In this document: one piece after another, positions 1-12,053 of the stretch
Layout: the number at the start of each line of letters is the position of its first letter
Numbering within the stretch: position 1 is the first letter of the stretch
Made by a program: the position numbers and the translations under genes
From: Teratosphaeria epicoccoides
Taxonomy: Eukaryota; Ascomycota; Dothideomycetes; Mycosphaerellales; Teratosphaeriaceae
Assembly: GCA_021401465.1 (NCBI GenBank)
Contig: JADDMT010000038.1
Location: 232,266-296,265, forward strand
Direction of reading: 5' to 3'
Length of the DNA stretch: 64,000 bases
Notes under the pieces: model-generated
The model's input: only the letters and a program-made list of their open reading frames with translations
What the model was told of the DNA's origin: nothing
Database searches by the model: none

Positions 1-1267
1 GTTGACATATTTCTTGACCTGCGTGTACAGCTCTTTCTGACCAGACGTCATCGCTTGAATGCCCGGCTTTCTCTTCGTCCTCTGCATCACATCCTGCTTC
101 TGCACGCTCTTGTCTTTCAACCAGCTGGCGTCCTGATTGTCATGCTCGAAGAATCTATACTCGACATGACTCAATTCGTTCAGCAGAATGGCAAGGCGAG
201 GTAAGCTGATGGTGCCTCCTTCATTGATGTATCCTCCAGCTTTCGGCAACACCTGCTTATACACTCCAAACATGAGCGATAATGCGCCCTCGTTGATGTG
301 TAGATGGGGTAGATTGGGTAAGAAGTCGTTCCCCACGAAAAACGCCATGAGAATGAAGTCGTCAATGATGCGCTCCATATCGAAAAGCACGTTGCCAAGA
401 GCGCCGGGCTCTTTCAGTTCCTGAAATTCCAGCTCCAGGTACTCGCGTACTATGCATAAGTGCATCAAGTAGAAATTCTGGTGTTCCAGCTCAGTGCTCT
501 TAATCTTGGATGCCCTGCCGAATGTGACCTCCTCGCGGAGCAGACAGAAATGCGGATCGTGCGATAACAGGCCCAACATGATCAGATCAGCATCCAGTCC
601 ATACAAGCAGTGACGCACGTTCGGGTCGTAGTTCGGCTGTGACTTGGCCTGACGAATGTACTCCATGATCTTGTGCTCACCCTCACCAGGCACCTCGTGA
701 CCCGACAAGACGATCTCGCAGCCCTGCCAGTCGTTGTCCTCCGACACCTTCTTGGCAATAAAGTACTTGAGCTGTTGTGTCAGGCGGGCCATGAATTCTG
801 TGCCTGGTGTGATGCAGTTTGAATCGAACGGCGGCTCCTTCGGCATCTCCTTGCCCTCTTTCAACGCCTTTTCGCGAGCAACTTCTGCGTCCAATGCAGT
901 CCTGAAACGTCTCGCTCTCTGCTGGTTCATCTTCGCTCGTGGCGCAACACCGTCGATGGCCATGAAGAACAGCTTCTGCGGCTTAATCTTGCCGAACAGA
1001 TGCTCGATGTAGTTGAAGATCTTGATGAACATTTCATCTTCGGGGGTGTGGGTGGTATGCTGGTTGTCGGAGTTGGAATGGGTGCAATTGTGGATGATGC
1101 CGTTCATGTCGAGGTAGAGGCAGTCGAACTCGGGGATGCGGTTCTCTGCGATCAACTGGGAGATTGCGGGATATCGCTCCGACATCCAACGGAAGAATTT
1201 GGGGACACCTGCAACATGTCAGTGCCGACACAGGTTCACTAGCATGATCGAGTATTGCGGTACCCAT
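1..1267 (-). CDS. XRN1: 5'-3' exoribonuclease Xrn1 (N-terminal part, runs off the left edge)
   Basis: Cytoplasmic 5'-3' exoribonuclease that degrades decapped mRNA. The start ATG is at 1267-1265. A 55-nt intron (1209-1263, GTACCG...TGCAG) splits the second codon, and the spliced N-terminus reads MGVPKFFRWMSERYP, the signature of the Xrn family. The rest of exon 2 reads openly to position 1 and gives about 400 residues of the Xrn catalytic domain. Visible motifs include YLDMNGIIHNC, GVAPRAKMNQQRARRFR, SGHEVPGEGEHKIM and YGLDADLIMLGL, which carry the acidic metal-binding residues. The wording, with a basic SGQKELYTQVKKY stretch after the conserved core, fits cytoplasmic Xrn1 better than nuclear Rat1. 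The C-terminal part lies outside the window. It is divergent from the HAT2 gene. Confidence 0.93.
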
Positions 1268-1675
1268 GATGGCGGCTGTCCTTCAAGCTCACCGGATGTA
1301 CAGCTGAAGTCGTTGGCGAATAGAGGGGGTGGTGCGATGACCGCAGAAGGTGAAGAATGAGGGTGCGGCGTTCGCGACACGGAGTCTTTGAAGGGAAGGA
1401 AGCGAGTTGTATGGCATGCACTGCACATGCAAGTGTATCGAGGCTGACGGTCTGTGCGCCAGCTTCAATTCCGAATATTAGCCGCCAACGCGTGCTCATG
1501 AAAGCACGCGTCTGGAGCTTGCTCTCAAGAACGCCGACACCTTGAGATCACCGCCTCAGCACATATCGCCAGGGTCAACAGGAATTACCGACACATACGC
1601 ATACCGAACCCCACCTTCGATCGAGTCACCGTCAATCAGCGCAGTCCCACGAGTCAACCCCAGTGACAGCTCAAA
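1268..1675. promoter_or_regulatory. Shared intergenic region between divergent XRN1 and HAT2
   Basis: This 408-bp stretch separates the start codons of two genes that point away from each other, so it must hold both promoters and both 5' leaders. I see no convincing TATA box. A pyrimidine/CA-rich stretch precedes the HAT2 start. The small reading frames in it show no recognisable protein. Confidence 0.5.
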
Positions 1676-3024
1676 ATGGCTGCGGTTGGGACTGACGCCG
1701 AGGAAATTCAGAACAAATTGATTAATGAGGAGTACAAAATATGGAAGAAGAACAGCGTATTACTGTACGATGTCATGTACTCCAGGGCGCTCGAATGGCC
1801 CTCTCTCACGACACAATGGCTGCCAGACGTCAAAGAGGTCCCAGGCAAGAATATGCGCACACACCGTCTCCTCGTCGGCACACACACGAGCAATGACAAC
1901 ACAAACCACCTGCAGATCGCGCACTTCGACCTGCCAATACCACCACCAGCACAAATCGAGGACTACAACCCGAGCAGCGAGGAGCTGGGCGGATACGGCG
2001 CTAGCAAAGAGCGCATCGAGTTCAAGATTGTGCAAAAGATCGTGCATCCCACAGAGGTCAACAAGGCGCGATATCAGCCGCAGAACCCAGACATCATTGC
2101 GACGTGGGCAAGCGACAACAACGTTTATGTGTGGGATCGGTCGAAGCACCCGTCCGTGCCGTCTCCGACAGCCGCCGATGTTGCAAAGCCGCAGGTGACC
2201 CTCAAGGGCCATACGCAGGAGGGTTTCGCTTTAGAGTGGAATCCACACACCGAGGCCCAGCTGCTGTCCGGGAGTGCAGATGGCACTGTCTGCTTGTGGG
2301 ACGTGGAGAAGGACTTCAAGATCGACAACAGAGTGGTTAAGCCGAAGACTATCTACACCCAGCACAGCGCAACTGTCAACGACGTACAGTATCACCCGAC
2401 GCTAGGCGCCAATCTGTTTGGTGAGTTCGATGTGCAGGGCAGCATGGCTCCGTCACATGCTAATCACATGCAGGCTCTGTGGCCGATGACATAACCTTCA
2501 CCCTCATGGACATGCGCAGCCCACACCTCTCCCGCCCCGCCATCCTAATCAAAGACGCCCACACCGACGCCATTAACACCCTGTCCTTCCATCCCACTTT
2601 CGACAAGCTCGTCGCTACCGGCTCAGCAGACAAGACAATCGGCATCTTCGATTTACGCTACCCTACCCACGGCAAGATTCACTCACTCGAGGGTCACAAA
2701 GACGTCATCTCAAAGGTCGACTGGCACCCCACGGAACATGGAATCCTCGCCAGCAGCGCCGACGACAGACGTATCATCTTCTGGGACATCAGCCGCGCAG
2801 GTATGGAGCAGACACCTGACGACGCCGAAGATGGCCCGCCAGAGATGTTATTCATGCATGGAGGTCATATCAACAGAGTCAGTGACTTTAGCTGGAATAA
2901 GAACGACCCGTGGGTCATGTGCTCAACAGCCGAAGATAACTTGATTCAAATCTGGCGTGCGTCACGTCATTTAGTTGAGGGCTCACCGCCAGGCGTCAGG
3001 CGGCGTGAGGTCAGTGAGTCCTAG
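1676..3024 (+). CDS. HAT2: Histone-binding WD40 protein, Hat2/RbAp46-48 type
   Basis: WD40 histone chaperone of the RBBP4/7-Msi1-Hat2 group, known as subunit 2 of the type B histone acetyltransferase and of related chromatin complexes. Exon 1 is 1676-2420. A 53-nt intron (2421-2473, GTGAGT...GCAG) restores NLFGSVADDITFTLMD. Exon 2 runs to a TAG at 3022-3024, giving 431 residues. The N-terminal helix (INEEYKIWKKNSVLLYDVM, then LEWPSLTTQWLP) is the histone-H4-binding signature of this group. WD repeats follow, for example HTQEGFALEWNP, SGSADGTVCLWDVE, HTDAINTLSFHP, SADKTIGIFDLR, HINRVSDFSWNK and AEDNLIQIW. The last 20 or so residues are the least certain, because a GT at about 2956 could start another intron. 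Confidence 0.9.
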
Positions 3025-4071
3025 CGTGACATACTTGACCGCAGCACCAAGCCGTCGAACAGTGACGGGACATTGACAAGAGTGAGGCATGAGTCAGCAC
3101 GTCAGGAGCTTGAGGCTGGCGCGAGGAATGATCCTGTTGAGGTGCCTCGCATCAGGCGTCAAGTACGGTGCTGGGGCTGTCACGGTTACCTGGCGAAGGA
3201 AGGGTGCAAATGTGCGATCTGCCCGGACTGTGGGACTTGGGCCTGGGCTGATGTGGCAATGATGAGAGCTCACCTGCGAGGAACGATAGAATGAGACGGT
3301 ATGTCAGTTATCGGAACCGCGGACTGAGCTTTAGAAACGGCGAGCATAGTATGCAATGATGGCGGCGCGAGTGCAGTATGGCAAGTGGGTTGATACCTGT
3401 GCCCAGACTTCAGAGCGAGCATTTTGGAAGTAGTGAGACAAAAAGCACACAATCTGAAAGCCCCTTTCCTGTTCCCGGATACTGACGATGAGGCAGATTG
3501 GGATGATGGCGCTGATCCTACGGTACTTGAGCATGATTGATCACTGTGGACTGATCTACGTTTTCAAGCCAGGCTCATTGCGCGCGCAGGTATCTTGGGT
3601 GGTCTTGACCTCAACCGACACCCGTGGCTCACGCGAGAACGACAGGTTCCTTGATCCGACCAAGACGATCGCACTCCCGGGCACCGGAGATGGACTTGAT
3701 AAGAAATGATGTCCTTGGCTCCCTCGAGTACACATCGACTCGACTCGATTCAGTCGGGGATGAAACTATACGATTGCTCCTGGCACTTCCATGGCTTGAT
3801 GAGAACGACGCTTGGCTCACTTGAGGACGATCGAAATGATGTCATTTTAATAATGATTCAGGTGCGCATGAGTCGCGAAATCTGGCATGTGACCACGCTT
3901 GAGGAAGGAACGACACAGCGGCCCGAGGTAGCCGAATATGGATCTTTTTTGCTTAGTTGCCTTTCGAAGCTTTCTCACTTTTGCCACAACTGTCGCCGAT
4001 CACCTTCTCAACGGCATCACCATCAAGTTTTGCACCCTACATCAGCGTCGCCAGAGGACGGCTGCGGCATC
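3025..4071. other. Intergenic, no supported gene
   Basis: About 1 kb between HAT2 and the BTB gene. It has only short frames. One at 3073-3294 reads a Cys/Trp-rich segment (WGCHGYLAKEGCKCAICPDC) that looks zinc-ribbon-like, but it lacks a supported start, a homologue I recognise or a splice partner. I do not call it a gene. Confidence 0.4.
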
Positions 4072-4796
4072 ATGGCTAGCAAAGGCACGCCGGATGCAAA
4101 GAGAAGGAGGTATCATCTTTGACTATCCACGATTCTCTACACTTATGCTGATAAGCCAGGCTTGACTTCTCGCAGGACATTACAATCATTGTAGGCGGTG
4201 GGTGAGAGGAGAGGAAGCGCTACACTGTCCATAAAAATGTCATCACCACACATTCGGAGTTCTTTCGCGCAGCTTGCGAAGGCAAATTCAAGGAAGCCCA
4301 GGAGAAAGTGATACGCGTACCAGAGATCGAGCCACCCACGGTCGAGCGCTTTTTGCACTGGATCTATACTGGGGAGGTCGTGGTGCTCAATGAGGGTGAC
4401 ATCGACGAGGAGGAGCGGAAAGTGCCTTCCCACCAAAACAGGGCCCTGACCGTATTGTACACCTTCGCAGACCAATACGGCGATATGCGCCTGCGCAACG
4501 TGGTCATCGACAAGTTGATTGAGGTATTAAATGCCACGAGAAAGTTCTCTGGTCAACACACCGCACGACTGGCTTTTGAGACGACCGGTCAAGGATCGAA
4601 TCTGAGGAAGCTGCTAGCAGACTTCTACAATTACTACGAGAAGCTTGAAGAATTGCGGAATCGTCAACATCTATACCCTCCAGAGCTGTTCTATGAAATG
4701 GTGCTCAGGAAGAAGGAGGGCATTAACGACTCACCAGAGCTCAGCAACAAGTGTCGATACCATGAGCATAACGAGGAAGTGCCGAAGTGCTCTTGA
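4072..4796 (+). pseudogene. BTB/POZ domain protein gene with one in-frame stop
   Basis: BTB/POZ proteins dimerise and often act as adaptors for Cul3 ubiquitin ligases; fungi have many short ones like this. Exon 1 (4072-4109) starts MASKGTPDAKRR. A 50-nt intron 4110-4159 (GTATCA...CCAG) joins in phase to RLDFSQDITIIVGGG. The next codon, 4203-4205, is TGA. After it the same frame continues without a break: KRYTVHKNVITTHSEFFRAAC, then a typical BTB core (HWIYTGEVVVLNEGD, LYTFADQYGDMRLRN) and a C-terminus ending KCRYHEHNEEVPKCS. Without the stop the protein would be about 224 residues, normal for the family. A CGA-to-TGA change would explain it, but a sequencing error or an undetected splice form could too. 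Confidence 0.65.
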
Positions 4797-5146
4797 ATGA
4801 GCGAATACAATTAGGCGGATAGCACAAACACCGAGAAAGCTTCTGACGGCGAGGATACCGCCAACCAAGACCATGCTGAAGCCAGACGGGCGTTGGACAA
4901 TCAAAATCGTGTACGTGGTAGGCGGAGCGCGGAAAAGATGCGGCAAAGACCCAATCACTCTGGACTTGCTCTTTCAGGAGCAGTAATACATTGGCTAAAG
5001 TCGCGGACCTACTGACTCACTTGCATAATACAAAACCCGGCCTATCATCGCATCAAATCATGTCCCAGGGCATCCCTCTGCCCAACACATCATACAACAG
5101 ACCTCCCTTGACCACCCCAAATTCCGACCTCCAACCACTCATCACC

Positions 5147-5623
5147 CTACGCGCACTCCTCAGCGCCAAACAATCTCAAGCACTCCTCCCTCTTAAACAT
5201 CCTCGCACTATCCACCGCATTCGGCCGCCCCTTCCACACATCCGCGCCCGCCTCCACCAAAACCCTCACAACCTCATCATACCCCTTAAACACAACCCCC
5301 GCAACGGGACTCTGGCCCCTCTCATTCAGCACGTTCACATCCGCGCCCTTCTCCACCAACATCCTCACCGTCTCCAAATGCCCATGATATGCCGCAAGCA
5401 TTAGCAGCGTGTCGCCCTTGTGATTTGTGAGGTTCACAGGTATCCCGGCGTCGATGTATTGCCGCAGTTCGGCCGTCAAGCCAGAGCGCGCGATATTGAA
5501 GAGTTTGGTTGCGAGGTCGAGGGCTTCGGGGGGTAGTTGTATGGGTTGAGTAGGGTGAGGGGCGGCTTCCATTGTGGGCTGGGTGGTGGGCTGTGCGACG
5601 GACGAGTTCTGGGGGAGACCCAT
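5147..5623 (-). CDS. Small ankyrin-repeat protein
   Basis: A protein-interaction protein of about 158 residues made mostly of ankyrin repeats. I chose the ATG at 5623 (MGLPQNSSVAQPT), since the frame upstream has no extra conserved-looking sequence. After a Pro/Thr/Gln-rich N-terminus of about 40 residues, a helix (DLATKLFNIARSGLTAELRQ) leads into repeats: YIDAGIPVNLTNHKGDTLLM, AAYHGHLETVRMLVEKGADV, NERGQSPVAGVVFKGYDEVV and RVLVEAGADV. The TLLMLAAYHGH and GADVN patterns are classic ankyrin consensus. It ends FKREECLRLFGAEECA. Short stand-alone ankyrin proteins of this layout are common in filamentous ascomycetes, but I know no specific role. Confidence 0.8.
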   Translation of the reverse strand: MGLPQNSSVAQPTTQPTMEAAPHPTQPIQLPPEALDLATKLFNIARSGLTAELRQYIDAGIPVNLTNHKGDTLLMLAAYHGHLETVRMLVEKGADVNVLNERGQSPVAGVVFKGYDEVVRVLVEAGADVWKGRPNAVDSARMFKREECLRLFGAEECA

Positions 5624-8158
5624 GGTTGTTGGCCTGTGTGGTTCTTGTCTGGCAGGGATTAGATAGATCAATGAAATGTGTAGAGGCGATTTTTGTGGTT
5701 GCTGTTGTTGGATGCAAATAGTGACGATGATGTCATTGGAAGCGATCTATACATTGTGGTAAGCAGTCCACTTCTTATTTCAGCCCAGCACTCCAGCTTG
5801 GCACAGCTGTCGGTACTGCCGAAGACTCGTTTGAATATCAGTCGAGCACTCTACCTTTTCCAGTGACTTCAATCAGCGGAACGCACCTCTGCCATGACTC
5901 CGCCAAATCTCATCAGGCTCTTCCTTCCGCTGCCCGTCGGACAAGTGGGCCGCATGGATGTCTCTGTCACCGGGCCACCGCCTGTGAGAAAAACACTTCC
6001 CGTATGAAGCTTCGGGAACCAATCGACCTTGTCCATGCGTCTCAGAGGCTTGTGACAAAGCATCATCGACGTAGCATCCAGTCCGGAGACATGCTTTGCA
6101 TCATGCGAGGCAAACACTCCGAGCTCGCTACTCGGCCTGTCTCATGAGCTTCTGGTGGCCATCAGCTCACGTCTAGGCCAGGTCGAACAATCCAGCCCAA
6201 GACAGACCTCTTGGAAATCCTTTCTTTTTTCCGACTTGGTTGATATGAGGACGATCTGGGAAGTCGAAAGCGCATCCAGATATTGGCACTGATTACCAGG
6301 CCGAGATCAATACGCTCGAGTGCTCAGATTGGAGATGCACATACCTATTGAGCGCGGCGGACGGATGCTCGAGCAGCCATACCTGAAAATATGCGCTGCA
6401 TGCCAGACTCTCCATGCACCTTGAAAATTCTCGACAGACAAACTCACTAAACATGGTACAGCACGCCAGTGGCGCAATTCAAAGAGTGCTGCCAGTAAAC
6501 GGTGATCTGTCGATGTCGGCTCTTACAATGCGATCATTAGTACGACCACGCCCGAAGCCCAGACGACAGTGTTCGCAATCCAGCGCCTTTTCGAATACAC
6601 AAATATCTCACGTTTCCCAATCGAAGTTTGGTCGCGGCGCCGACGAGGTTTCGAAGAGTCTCATCATCCTCGCGAGGCAGATCGTGATCGCGAGCCAGCA
6701 TCCTGCCGTGATCTACGTTTTTGCCGGCCGCCATGTCTTTGTGATAAAGGTCGCATGGAGACGCTGCGGGACTTGGGTATATCGCTCTGCGCTCATGAGA
6801 ACACTGCTACATGCGAAATACCACCTGATGTCGTCTCTGCACAAACAACGTATGCGGTGTATCCCAGCGGGCCCCATGCTTGTAGACGAGTGCCACTTAC
6901 ATAAGCCGAGGTGCGATTCACAGTCTTGGTTTGAGGTAGAGGCTGTGGCGATGCGAGAACACGACAAACGGTGGGAGGATGAAAGAGCAGGTCTAGGGGT
7001 CGAGCGCAGGATGCTATGGCCTCTCATCAGCGCCGCAGATCCAGTGTGGGTAGCTGCATTCGCCGAGTTGTCAAGGTGCTGATGGTAGCGTATATACGGT
7101 GCAGGATTCACATCATTGAATCAATCGGCTCACGGCTTGACATGGCTGACCGGTTGTTGGCAAGTCTGACTGCTCGTCAACGCGTGGATTCAATAGTAAT
7201 GCTGTCGACTACTTCAAATGTCATTTTGAACATCAAGTGCCGACTCCACCTGCTGGCTGGTCTCGGTCGATTGATTCACGGGGTCGCTGAAACCCGTGGA
7301 ATCCTCCCTGGCAAACATCGATCACTCGCTACTTCAATTAATTTCCATAACAACCGTTGGACTGATTGGTTAATTGTTGGTATTACTACTGTTTGCAAGT
7401 ATGCGGTGTACGATCGAAGCATCGTCGTCAAGGATGGGCACAAAGAATTCCTACTAGAGCGTCAGCAGTCTCGAGTTCAGCGTGGCTCGAGTACACTTTG
7501 TACCGCAGTCAATAATGCTCGTCTTGGAGAGTTAGCCAGCCGAAAAATTGTGCAGAGAATATGCAGTCGAGCACAATCAGTCTATATTACTGTTCTGATA
7601 TGCCGGTACTCAGAGATGTGGTTCGCCAGAGCCGGACGTGACTGCGCCGGAGGGATCAAGTCTCCTCGTGCAGGCCAAGCATATACGGACCCGATATCAC
7701 TCGCTCTCAATGTCTGATCATTGCAGCCGGCAAAGCATGTTTCAAGCCTCTTGTCCCTGTATCAAACCAAACAAAGCGCGTGTTGCCGCACGAAAAGCCG
7801 GAGATGTGGATGACGGTGATGATGGAGCAAGGGTTCAACGCGAAGGAGTGGCTCGGCTCTCCCAACGACGACGCGCTTCTGCATAACGGAATCTTAGTGG
7901 GAGTCTGTGCTTTACGTGTTCGAGGCACAGACTTCGACTGAGGCTCTGGTCCTCGCCGTCCACGACATACATTGTCTTGCATCTCCCTTTCATCGTGTTA
8001 CTTCTTACTCAAGATTGTAATTGCAAGAGCCTGCCAAGTCTATCGCTGCCCGTAAACAAACGCGTTGCACCGCACGCTGTCGGCGAGAGAGCCCCGTCTT
8101 CTGCGCCTCAGAAAGTCACGAACTCGACGCGTTCACGATCGCGAGAACCATTTCAAAG
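5624..8158. other. Gene-poor stretch, nothing supported
   Basis: About 2.5 kb. The largest open frames (6414-7082 and 7016-7717, plus strand) overlap, are rich in Arg, Cys, Ser and His without domain-like patterning, and have no recognisable motif. I treat them as chance frames. It may hold gene relics too decayed to recognise. Confidence 0.4.
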
Positions 8159-9433
8159 ATGACCACCCACAGCCAAATGGCCCGCGTGCCGTTTGCACCG
8201 CTCGACAATCCGCGTCTCCAGCATCTCGCGTCCGCAAAGAATCATCAGAATGGTACAGGTTATCTCGTTAGCTGACACGCACGTTCGGAGTACTAACGAA
8301 GCGCGTCAGGCCTGATCTCCAAGTCAGCACGATCTCCTGGCAAGTCGTACTTCACCAATATGAAGAGCACCGCGACATCCCCACCCAAGCGACTGGCGTC
8401 AAGCCTGGACAGCGACATCGACGTCTACGACGGCGAGAATGTCGATCCAGCCGCCCTCAGCTCTCCGAGCAAGAAGAGCAAGAGCAGCGACTTCACCTTC
8501 TCCTGGACTGCTTCGCCGGTCAAGACTATCAGCAGTATGCCACCACCAACTATTCCGTCGCGTCTGTCGACCCCAATGAGAGCCAATATGTCCTCGTCCA
8601 GGACGCCGCTCACTGCACCGGCTGGCCGCTCGCCAAAGAGAAAGCTAGGTGCTGGACGCAGGACATCAGTACCTTTCACGCGCATTGACCCTCCCGCTTT
8701 CTCCAAGAGCTCTTCTGCCTCGTCTTTGATGCCGTTCAGTCTGGATGCTGCTATTAGCAACACGCTTGGAAAAGCGACGAGGTCAACTGCGGGCTCTACG
8801 ATTCAGGAGAGCATGCCAAAGAACTGGTACTTCGACATCTACGAGGACTCACCCGAGGAGGAGGCTGCGACCCTAATGGAGCACAGCACGCTCACCCTTG
8901 ACCTATCTTCAGACGACGAAGACTCTGCCAAGGTCAGAGACGATCGTGGCAAGGAGAATGTGGCTCCAGAAGGCTATGACTCGCCAGGTGCTTCGCGCCT
9001 TGCTGCTGAGACTATCGTTTTGCCGGCTGAGGTCAAGCACGTGAAGAAGACAGACACTGTCCGCAAGAAGGTCTTGAAGGCTGATGAGATGGACGACGGG
9101 CAGCGCTCGCCGCTCTCTGACCTCGAGACCGAGGAGTTCTTCCCCGAGGGTCTTGATAAAAAATCCCATGTCATGGTCCTCCCAACGCCGTCCAAGGAAG
9201 TCAAGTCCAAGGGTGTTGCTTTGTTCGCTGCTCCAGCTGCCTTCGCTGGCGGCTCTTTGGCTAAAGCATCGTCGAGCATGAGAGACGCTCCGGTGGTCAC
9301 CAAGGACGGCAATATCAAAGGCGAGATTATTATTCTCGAGGACGACTCCGAGCCGTGCTTGGCACACGCCCCAGCGTCTATTACGGCCATGCCAGAAAAG
9401 GGCATTGCAGACGAGAATACGCCGTCAGCGTAG
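8159..9433 (+). CDS. Disordered acidic protein, conserved-type, unknown function
   Basis: Two exons: 8159-8252 and 8310-9433. The 57-nt intron has a GTACAG donor, a perfect TACTAAC branch site at 8291-8297 and a GTCAG acceptor. The spliced product is 405 residues. It starts MTTHSQMARVPFAPLDNPRL. Most of it is Ser/Pro/Lys-rich and probably unstructured. Two blocks look conserved: SSPSKKSKSSDFTFSW near residues 65-85, and a central block with PKNWYFDIYEDSPEEEA and LMEHSTLTLDLSSDDED, followed by GKENVAPEGYDSP. These short blocks (KEN-like motif, acidic patches, SP/TP sites) suggest a regulated nuclear protein, which is inference only. I do not recognise the family well enough to name it. Confidence 0.8.
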
Positions 9434-11048
9434 GTCCCACCCGATCCTGCTCTTGTCCACACTACGGAGACAGGAGGGACTCACAGAGTCGTTACTTGCA
9501 CATTGCTGGATTCACTTGCTTAGAGGAGTCGAAACTGTTGGAGTACAATACCATGCGTGAGATGAATGGCGCAGATGGCGGAGTGAATCGGTGTGGGACG
9601 GCTATGTGGTTACGTTTTTATGACATGCTTATGCCTCGCGAGTCCTCGTACATTTCCACAAAGGACAGCACGCAATCAATCAGTCCTCTCGACAGGCAGT
9701 CACGCTCCATCGGTTTTGATCCGACTCTTGTTACCATCCAATGCTGATCCCTCTGTTGAGACGTGAGCAAGTCCGAGAGTGCCCCACTGAATGTATGGCG
9801 GTGTCATCGACGTCAGCGCCTCATCTTACTGCTCAGAACAGATACAGGATGGAGACGATACACAAGGAGTCACTACGGCCACATGCTCAACAGCCCAAGG
9901 AGCACACCGAGACTCCCCAAAATACTGCAATCGGCATCTCAGCGAGACCCTGGGAGAGCCAGACACCAGCAACTGCATTGCGGCTTTTCTGCACAACATA
10001 CTTCCTGCAACTACCAAGTATCGCTGTATCTGGCGCCGAGCAATGACATGCAGTATTTCGTCAATCTGGCCAGCATCATGAGCGAAATCAAACTATCCTG
10101 ACACAAAGATCATCTGCGGTACAGAAAAGATCCTCGACTTCACTCAAAACCCTCCGGGCTGAGATACACCAGCCGTCATAGGAGGTGAAGCTACCGATCA
10201 ATGCGATTGTAGAGATGCTCGACCGTCTGCACCGATACCGCGAAGTTCTGGAGTGTACAAAGGCTGCACGTTCGACGTTCTGTATCGCGAAGGGATGAAC
10301 ACTCGTGCCGCCAAGCTGTGGGTGGATAGTCAAAGTCCTCTTTGATGTGTTACTAAGTGCGAGCGGAATCGCATTCTGGCGTCGCGTCTACTCGGCCGCG
10401 TTCAGACCATAAAGCCCACATGTTGAGAAGATGGCTACGGGCCGCACTGGTCTTGGAGACGGGGCCATATGGTAGATCTCGAGTCAAAACTGCTGATACC
10501 GCAAATGGATATTCTGCTGCCGTCAGCTGGACGTGATTGCAACGAGCGCAGAGCTCGCATGGTGCCGTGGTTCATCAAAGGGGCGCAAAGGCCAAAATCT
10601 GTCGCTGTACCGGAAGATTCTGGTGCGTCTGTGCACCGAATACTCCACGAGGGAGTGCGATGGCGAAGAATTCAAGCGTATGGCGCGCACACGATTTGAT
10701 AAGAACTTGGCTTGCTGCGACTAGCGCAAGTCAAGGTCAGCAGAGCGGCAATATTGACACTGCTGCGGATCAGCTGAGTACTTCAGGCAGCTCAGCTAGT
10801 CCATCATGCAACCAACCGCTTGACTGGTTGACATGGGTAAATGCTGGTTGACGGGTTGGTTGCTTGCTGGCAGGTCCACTACTGGTTGATACGGCTGACT
10901 TGACTGACGATGCTGCCGAATCCTTGTAATGTTGAACCTTGAACATCATTTGTTGATTCTTCCTGATATCAGCAGAGTGGTTGATTGACCGATGAAATCA
11001 TTGGCGCAGGTGGCGTCGCGGGTCGACTTCACTGCTCATTTAGCCTCC
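9434..11048. other. Intergenic, no supported gene; one hairpin
   Basis: About 1.6 kb with only short, motif-free frames. It includes a 10-bp perfect inverted repeat (GCAACCAACC at 10808-10817 and its complement at 10854-10863, with a 36-nt loop), inside a patch rich in TTGACTGG-like repeats. Confidence 0.4.
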
Positions 11049-12053
11049 TCATGCCAGATCACGCAAATACGGTATAGCAGCCATAGCACCATGTCTCTCA
11101 ACACTCTTGGTAGCGGCCGCCGTGGCAAATTCGAGTGCCGCATTGTAAGTAAAAGCGTCCTTCACCCTCGCCACAGCATAAGCGCCCACAAAGGTATCGC
11201 CAGCAGCAGTGGTGTCCACGACCTTGACCTTCTTGGCTGCAACACGACCAGACTCTCCAGACTTGGTGACATACACCAGGCCTTGGCCACCGAGAGTCAT
11301 GATCACAGTGTCTTTCACACCTCTCTCCAGAAACAAAGCAGCCAGCTTCTCTGCTGACGGCAGCTTGTGGTCTCCTGTGGGACCTGAGAGTATTGCTGAC
11401 TCGCTCTCATTCATGATCAATGTATCGATATGGGAGAAGATTGCATCCGGTATTGGTGACGCTGGTGCCGGGTTAAAGATGACGTGCTTGCCTTTTTCGC
11501 TGGCGGCTTTGATGTTGTGCAGTACCTGTGACAAAATCAATCGGCATCAGTGATGGATTGAGCAATGTCTTAAAGCTGATATGCTCACCACCGGCACTGG
11601 TATCTCGAGCTGAAACACCACCACATCGGCATCTGATGGAACAAGATCCCAATCTTTGCCTACACCGCCATCCGCAACCTCCTCAAAAGCATAGTTAGCA
11701 CCTTTCGTGAACAGAATCCTGTTCTCTCCGGTGGCCTCATCAACAATGATCACAGAGACTCCAGTCTTCTGTCCCCGCACTCGACGGACCCTGCTGCCAT
11801 CAATGCCTTCCTTCTTCATAGCTTCGAAGTAGTCATTACCAAATCCATCATCACCAACATTGCCGACCATCTGCACCTCAATGCCATCCGCAGCTAGTCG
11901 TGCAGACGCGACTGCCTGGTTGGCGCCTTTACCACCAAAACCGGTATCAAAAGATTCCGCCGTGAGTGTCTCGCCTGCTTCTGGTATACGGGAAGTCCGA
12001 GTGATCATGTCAATATTGAGCGAGCCGATAATCGCTATTCGACGCTTGGCCAT
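11049..12053 (-). CDS. RBK1: Ribokinase
   Basis: PfkB-family kinase that phosphorylates D-ribose to ribose 5-phosphate with ATP, feeding nucleotide and pentose-phosphate metabolism. Exon 1 is 12053-11589 and exon 2 is 11525-11049. The 63-nt phase-0 intron (GTGAGC...CACAG) joins PVPV to VLHNIKAA. The product is 313 residues, the usual ribokinase length. The substrate-binding GGKGANQA motif is at residues 40-47, preceded by IIGSLNIDMI. NPAPASPIPD and NESE lie in the middle. The second PfkB signature DTTAAGDTFVGA carries the catalytic base Asp near residue 265. Nothing is missing or truncated. Confidence 0.95.

Noticed and set aside
1034..1499. Minus-strand frames 1034-1267 and 1239-1499
   Set aside because: The first reads through the XRN1 intron in the wrong frame and the second is leader sequence; the spliced XRN1 start explains the region.
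3073..3294. Cys-rich frame that looks zinc-ribbon-like downstream of HAT2
   Set aside because: No start context, no splice partner and no family I recognise; 73 codons is within chance length.
6414..7717. Two overlapping plus-strand frames of 222 and 233 codons
   Set aside because: They overlap in different frames, show no domain patterning and have Arg/Cys/Ser-rich composition typical of chance frames.
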